Assembly: GCA_910586405.1 (NCBI GenBank)
Contig: CAJUII010000044.1
Location: forward strand, 18,101-25,709
Reading direction: 5' to 3'
From: an uncultured Lachnospiraceae bacterium
GTDB taxonomy: Bacteria > Bacillota > Clostridia > Lachnospirales > Lachnospiraceae
Length of the DNA: 7,609 bases
Part shown: positions 5,312 through 7,609 of the stretch, one piece after another
Position numbering within the stretch: the stretch's first letter is position 1
Layout of the letters: every line of letters begins with the position of its first letter
Position numbers and translations under genes: made by a program
Notes under the pieces: model-generated
What the model was told of the DNA's origin: nothing
Databases searched by the model: none
The model's input: only the letters and a program-made list of their open reading frames with translations

Positions 5312-5901
5312 GTCTTGTCTTTTTTGGATGTTTGTTATTTACTTTTTGTCTGAACCGCAACAAGCGGAAAGAAGAAGCTGCCGACCGCGAATTTTGGAAC
5401 CGCGAATATCAGGCAAACTTTACCCGAAAAAAACCGCTTGACGATCTTGATTATATCACTATCCCCGAAAATCTGCTCTCCATGCAGCCGGACATCATAA
5501 CCGAGGAGCTCACAGACTGCCTCGTCGAACTACAGGACTTGTCCTCCACAAAAATAGTCAATCTCACAGGCTACACAAACACGGACCTTAAGCTCAGATA
5601 TGGGACTGCTAATATTAATATATTAAGCGATTACGATTTTCATTACACAAATCTCGTGACGCTGCTGCAAAAACTCGCCGAGCTGCTGCATGACAGCCTA
5701 GAGGACGCACTCGCCATAGAAGTTCTGGAGTTTGCCGTCTCCACTGGTACCGATGTCAGCAAGAGCTATTATCTGCTCGCCAAACTTTATCGAGAGAACG
5801 GTACACCGGAAAAGATCGACGCCCTTATACAACAGGCACAGACACTCCAATCCATTATGAAGGACGTGATCGTCGAAAATTTGCAAGCAGCCGGTCAATA
5901 A
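5290..5901 (+). CDS. Membrane-anchored protein of unknown function with C-terminal TPR-like helices
   Basis: I do not recognise a named family. The 203-residue protein has one N-terminal membrane helix (about 2-21) followed by NRNKRK, which places the rest in the cytoplasm by the positive-inside rule. Next comes a charged linker with REFWNREYQANFTRKKPLDD (33-52) and LDYITIPENL (53-62), then a core with KIVNLTGYTNTDLKLRYG (88-105). The C-terminal helices (about 118-200: LAIEVLEFAVSTG, SYYLLAKLYRENG) resemble tetratricopeptide hairpins. The pattern (RExxAN.tRK, IP, NLTG.tNTDLKL.YG) resembles conserved hypotheticals of Lachnospiraceae from memory, but no function is known to me. The start at 5290 has AAAGGA 8 bases upstream and begins directly at the membrane helix; the in-frame ATG at 5239 is less likely. 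It is the only plus-strand gene here. Its 5' end holds the opposing promoter, and its 3' end overlaps the exonuclease gene by 47 bases. A scaffold or adaptor role at the membrane is a guess. Confidence 0.85.
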   Translation: MNLLIFSSLVFFGCLLFTFCLNRNKRKEEAADREFWNREYQANFTRKKPLDDLDYITIPENLLSMQPDIITEELTDCLVELQDLSSTKIVNLTGYTNTDLKLRYGTANINILSDYDFHYTNLVTLLQKLAELLHDSLEDALAIEVLEFAVSTGTDVSKSYYLLAKLYRENGTPEKIDALIQQAQTLQSIMKDVIVENLQAAGQ

Positions 5902-6622
5902 GTCTGCTTGCTTCATTTTTCGTTATTTTTTCTAAATCCATATACTCCTGTGTCACATTTTCAACCGGACTCAGCACACATCCTTCACAGTGCAGATGAT
6001 ACTGAACCGTCAGTTTCATCAAAAGCTCCAACTGCTTCGGCGTGATGGGGCTTTCTTTTTTTACCGTGTAGATCAAAGGCTTGGGCTGAAATGTATCCGT
6101 CTCCCGATCCGCATAAGCACTCACCAGAATCTGATACAGCTCATGCGCTGCGACCGCGTCATTGAGCGCCCTGTGTGCTTCAAGTTCTATATGGTAGTAC
6201 TCACACAAAAAACCGAGATTTCTGCTCGCCAGGTCATTCAAAAACCTCTTTGCGATTCGAAGTGTGTCAATGCCGGCCTTTTCGAATGTCTTCTTCTGAT
6301 TTACCGCCGCTTTCTTGACAAAAGAGTAATCAAAGAGCAAGTTGTGCCCCAAGAGTACATCCTCCCCCAAAAAGGACAGAAATGCATCCAGAATCTGCTC
6401 GATATAAGGTGCTTTTTCGACATCTCTATCGTGAATACCTGTCAACTCCACAATCCGCTCTGGAAGACTCCTCGCCGGATTGACATAGCTCGAAAATGTC
6501 TCTTTGACTTCCCCGTCACGGACTCGGACCGCGCCAATCTCTATTATCTTGTCATATTTGGGATTCAACCCCGTAGTCTCAATATCAAAAGCTACATAAT
6601 TCATTGGTATGTCACTGTTCAT
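5855..6622 (-). CDS. DEDDh 3'-5' exonuclease (DnaQ/PolC epsilon-like) with extra C-terminal domain
   Basis: In this 255-residue protein, residues about 8-170 form a DnaQ-type exonuclease. FDIETTGLNP (12-21) gives Asp13 and Glu15; HNLLFDYSFV (93-102) gives Asp98; AHRALNDA (149-156) gives His150 and Asp155. All five metal and catalytic residues are present, so it should degrade single-stranded DNA or RNA from the 3' end. It is far shorter than PolC and lacks a polymerase, so it is a stand-alone exonuclease for repair or nucleic acid turnover. The C-terminal part (about 190-250) has SPITPKQLELLMKL and LEKITKNEASRLIDRLL, a motif pair seen on other nucleic-acid proteins and possibly a binding module. 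Its ATG lies within the last codons of the glycosyltransferase gene (11-base overlap); Met7 (6604) is an alternative start. The tail overlaps the convergent plus-strand gene by 47 bases, and no minus-strand terminator is visible after the stop. Confidence 0.9.
   Translation of the reverse strand: MNSDIPMNYVAFDIETTGLNPKYDKIIEIGAVRVRDGEVKETFSSYVNPARSLPERIVELTGIHDRDVEKAPYIEQILDAFLSFLGEDVLLGHNLLFDYSFVKKAAVNQKKTFEKAGIDTLRIAKRFLNDLASRNLGFLCEYYHIELEAHRALNDAVAAHELYQILVSAYADRETDTFQPKPLIYTVKKESPITPKQLELLMKLTVQYHLHCEGCVLSPVENVTQEYMDLEKITKNEASRLIDRLLANFRRSRPS
5883..5930 (+). terminator. Intrinsic terminator of the plus-strand gene, embedded in the exonuclease coding sequence
   Basis: GCAAGCAG (5883-5890) pairs exactly with CTGCTTGC (5904-5911) around a 13-base loop that contains the TAA stop of the plus-strand gene. 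The tract TTCATTTTTCGTTATTTTTT follows. The T-run is the complement of the A-rich codons of the exonuclease's EKITKNEA segment. The same hairpin can form on the minus strand, but there it is followed only by AAATTTTCG, so it should be weak in that direction. Confidence 0.8.
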
Positions 6623-7559
6623 CCTTCATCTTATCCTTATATTCCGTATCTAAAAAAATCAGGTTCATCTCATAATCCTGCATATTCTTCTGTTTCATCG
6701 TAGAGAGCATCAATCCTGCAAAGAAGGACTGCATCGCCGCAAGGTACACAAAGCAGCACACAATCAGCGTCGGGAAGCGCTCCACTAGCCCTGTCTCAAA
6801 GTATTCTGTCATGACTGGCGCCAGAAAGATCGTTGAAATCAACACCAGCACCACTGCAATCCATGAAAAAAAGCCCATCGGTTTATAGTTTTTGTACAGT
6901 TTGACGATCGTCATAATCACCTTAAAGCCATCGGAGTACGTATTGAGCTTTGACTCGCTGCCCTCCGGCCTGTCCCTGTACTGAATGATCACATTCTCCA
7001 CACGCATGTTTTTGTCGATCGCGTGGATACTCATCTCCGTCTCGATCTCAAAGCCCTTCGAGAGCACCGGAAACGACTTAACGAACTGATAACTAAATGC
7101 CCTGTAGCCCGTCATGATATCCCGAATATCACTCTTGAACATACTGTTGATGGCGCCGCGCACGAGCGAGTTGCCAAAGTTGTGAAACGGTCTTTTATTT
7201 TCCTCGAAATAGGACGACGAAAGCCTGTCCCCTACGACCATGTCCGCGCCCCGCTCGAGCACAGCCTCACACAGCTTTCCCGCCTCGTCCGCCGGATACG
7301 TATCATCCCCGTCTGTCATAATATAGCACTTCGCGTCGATCTCGCGGAACATCCTGCGGATCACATTTCCTTTTCCTTGCTGGTACTCATAGCGCACCAC
7401 CGCGCCTGCCCTTCGCGCAATCTCATCTGTACCGTCCTTTGAGTTGTTGTCATATACGTAGATCACTGCCTGCGGCAGTGCTTTTCTAAAGTCTCTCACC
7501 ACTTTTTCTATTGTTTTGCTTTCATTGTAACAGGGAATGAGCACTGCAATCTCGTCCAT
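6612..7559 (-). CDS. Family 2 glycosyltransferase with two C-terminal membrane helices (DPM/GtrB-like)
   Basis: With a start at 7559 this is a 315-residue protein. The N-terminal GT-A domain has IAVLIPCYNES (4-14), the nucleotide-binding VYDNNSKDGT (35-44), QGKGNVIRR (61-69), and DGDDTYPAD (83-91) with the metal-binding acidic triad. DIMTGYRAFS (147-156) and GFEIETEM (169-176) follow; such motifs are typical of dolichyl- or undecaprenyl-phosphate sugar transferases. Two hydrophobic segments (about 229-250 and 262-287) anchor it in the membrane. It should move a sugar from a nucleotide donor to a polyprenyl phosphate for cell-surface glycans; the sugar is not predictable. The start is chosen because GGAG lies 6 bases upstream and the GT-A fold begins at once. 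The frame stays open upstream to base 7607, but those 16 residues are not family-like. It overlaps the exonuclease start by 11 bases, so the two genes form one transcription unit. Its promoter lies beyond the window. Confidence 0.9.
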   Translation of the reverse strand: MDEIAVLIPCYNESKTIEKVVRDFRKALPQAVIYVYDNNSKDGTDEIARRAGAVVRYEYQQGKGNVIRRMFREIDAKCYIMTDGDDTYPADEAGKLCEAVLERGADMVVGDRLSSSYFEENKRPFHNFGNSLVRGAINSMFKSDIRDIMTGYRAFSYQFVKSFPVLSKGFEIETEMSIHAIDKNMRVENVIIQYRDRPEGSESKLNTYSDGFKVIMTIVKLYKNYKPMGFFSWIAVVLVLISTIFLAPVMTEYFETGLVERFPTLIVCCFVYLAAMQSFFAGLMLSTMKQKNMQDYEMNLIFLDTEYKDKMKDEQ

Positions 7560-7609
7560 AAAAATCTCCATTCTTACCAAAATCTGCGAATTTGGGCGTA
7601 AGCACAAAT

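Noticed and set aside
5990..6703. 237-codon open frame on the plus strand
   Set aside because: It is antisense to the exonuclease, which has a complete catalytic motif set. The frame has no recognisable motif or ribosome site.

Overview
The window looks like chromosomal housekeeping and accessory DNA from a Gram-positive, low-to-mid GC Clostridia-type bacterium, most likely Lachnospiraceae. The reasons are GGAGG-type ribosome binding sites, a secreted VanW/G5 protein, a clostridial-style HypE/AIR-synthase-like protein, and a membrane-anchored unknown protein that resembles (from memory) conserved hypotheticals of that family. No mobile element, CRISPR array, tRNA or rRNA is visible.

Layout. 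Seven of the nine genes called lie on the minus strand. From the right edge: a polyprenyl-phosphate-sugar-type family 2 glycosyltransferase (start 7559) overlaps by 11 bases a DEDDh exonuclease of the DnaQ/PolC type (5855-6622). The exonuclease meets, tail to tail with a 47-base overlap, the only plus-strand gene (5290-5901). That gene encodes a 203-residue membrane-anchored protein of unknown function. Divergent from it, and only 33 bases from its start codon, is a 36-codon minus-strand gene (5146-5256) for a single-pass membrane miniprotein. Then come a secreted VanW-family protein (3415-5016), a HypE/AIR-synthase-like protein (2306-3370), an Lrp/AsnC regulator (1827-2309), a class I aminotransferase (664-1830), and the tRNA wobble methyltransferase TrmL (48-554), which ends at an intrinsic terminator at the left edge.

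How the genes relate. The HypE-like, Lrp and aminotransferase genes are joined by two ATGA stop/start overlaps, so they are almost certainly one translationally coupled unit. The VanW gene sits 44 bases upstream with no visible terminator and probably shares the transcript. TrmL follows after 109 bases containing a palindrome and a possible promoter, so it may be partly independent.

The most unusual part is 5110-5930. The miniprotein has a near-consensus promoter (TTGAAA, 17 bases, TATAAT) that physically covers the ribosome-binding-site spacer, start codon and first codons of the opposing 203-residue gene. The best candidate promoter for the plus-strand gene lies beyond the far end of the miniprotein gene, so its leader would be antisense to the whole miniprotein. 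At the other end, the terminator of the plus-strand gene is built into the last codons of the exonuclease. The plus-strand gene is therefore an antisense island inside a minus-strand run, with both borders overlapping its neighbours. This would suit mutual antisense control, but that is inference from sequence alone.
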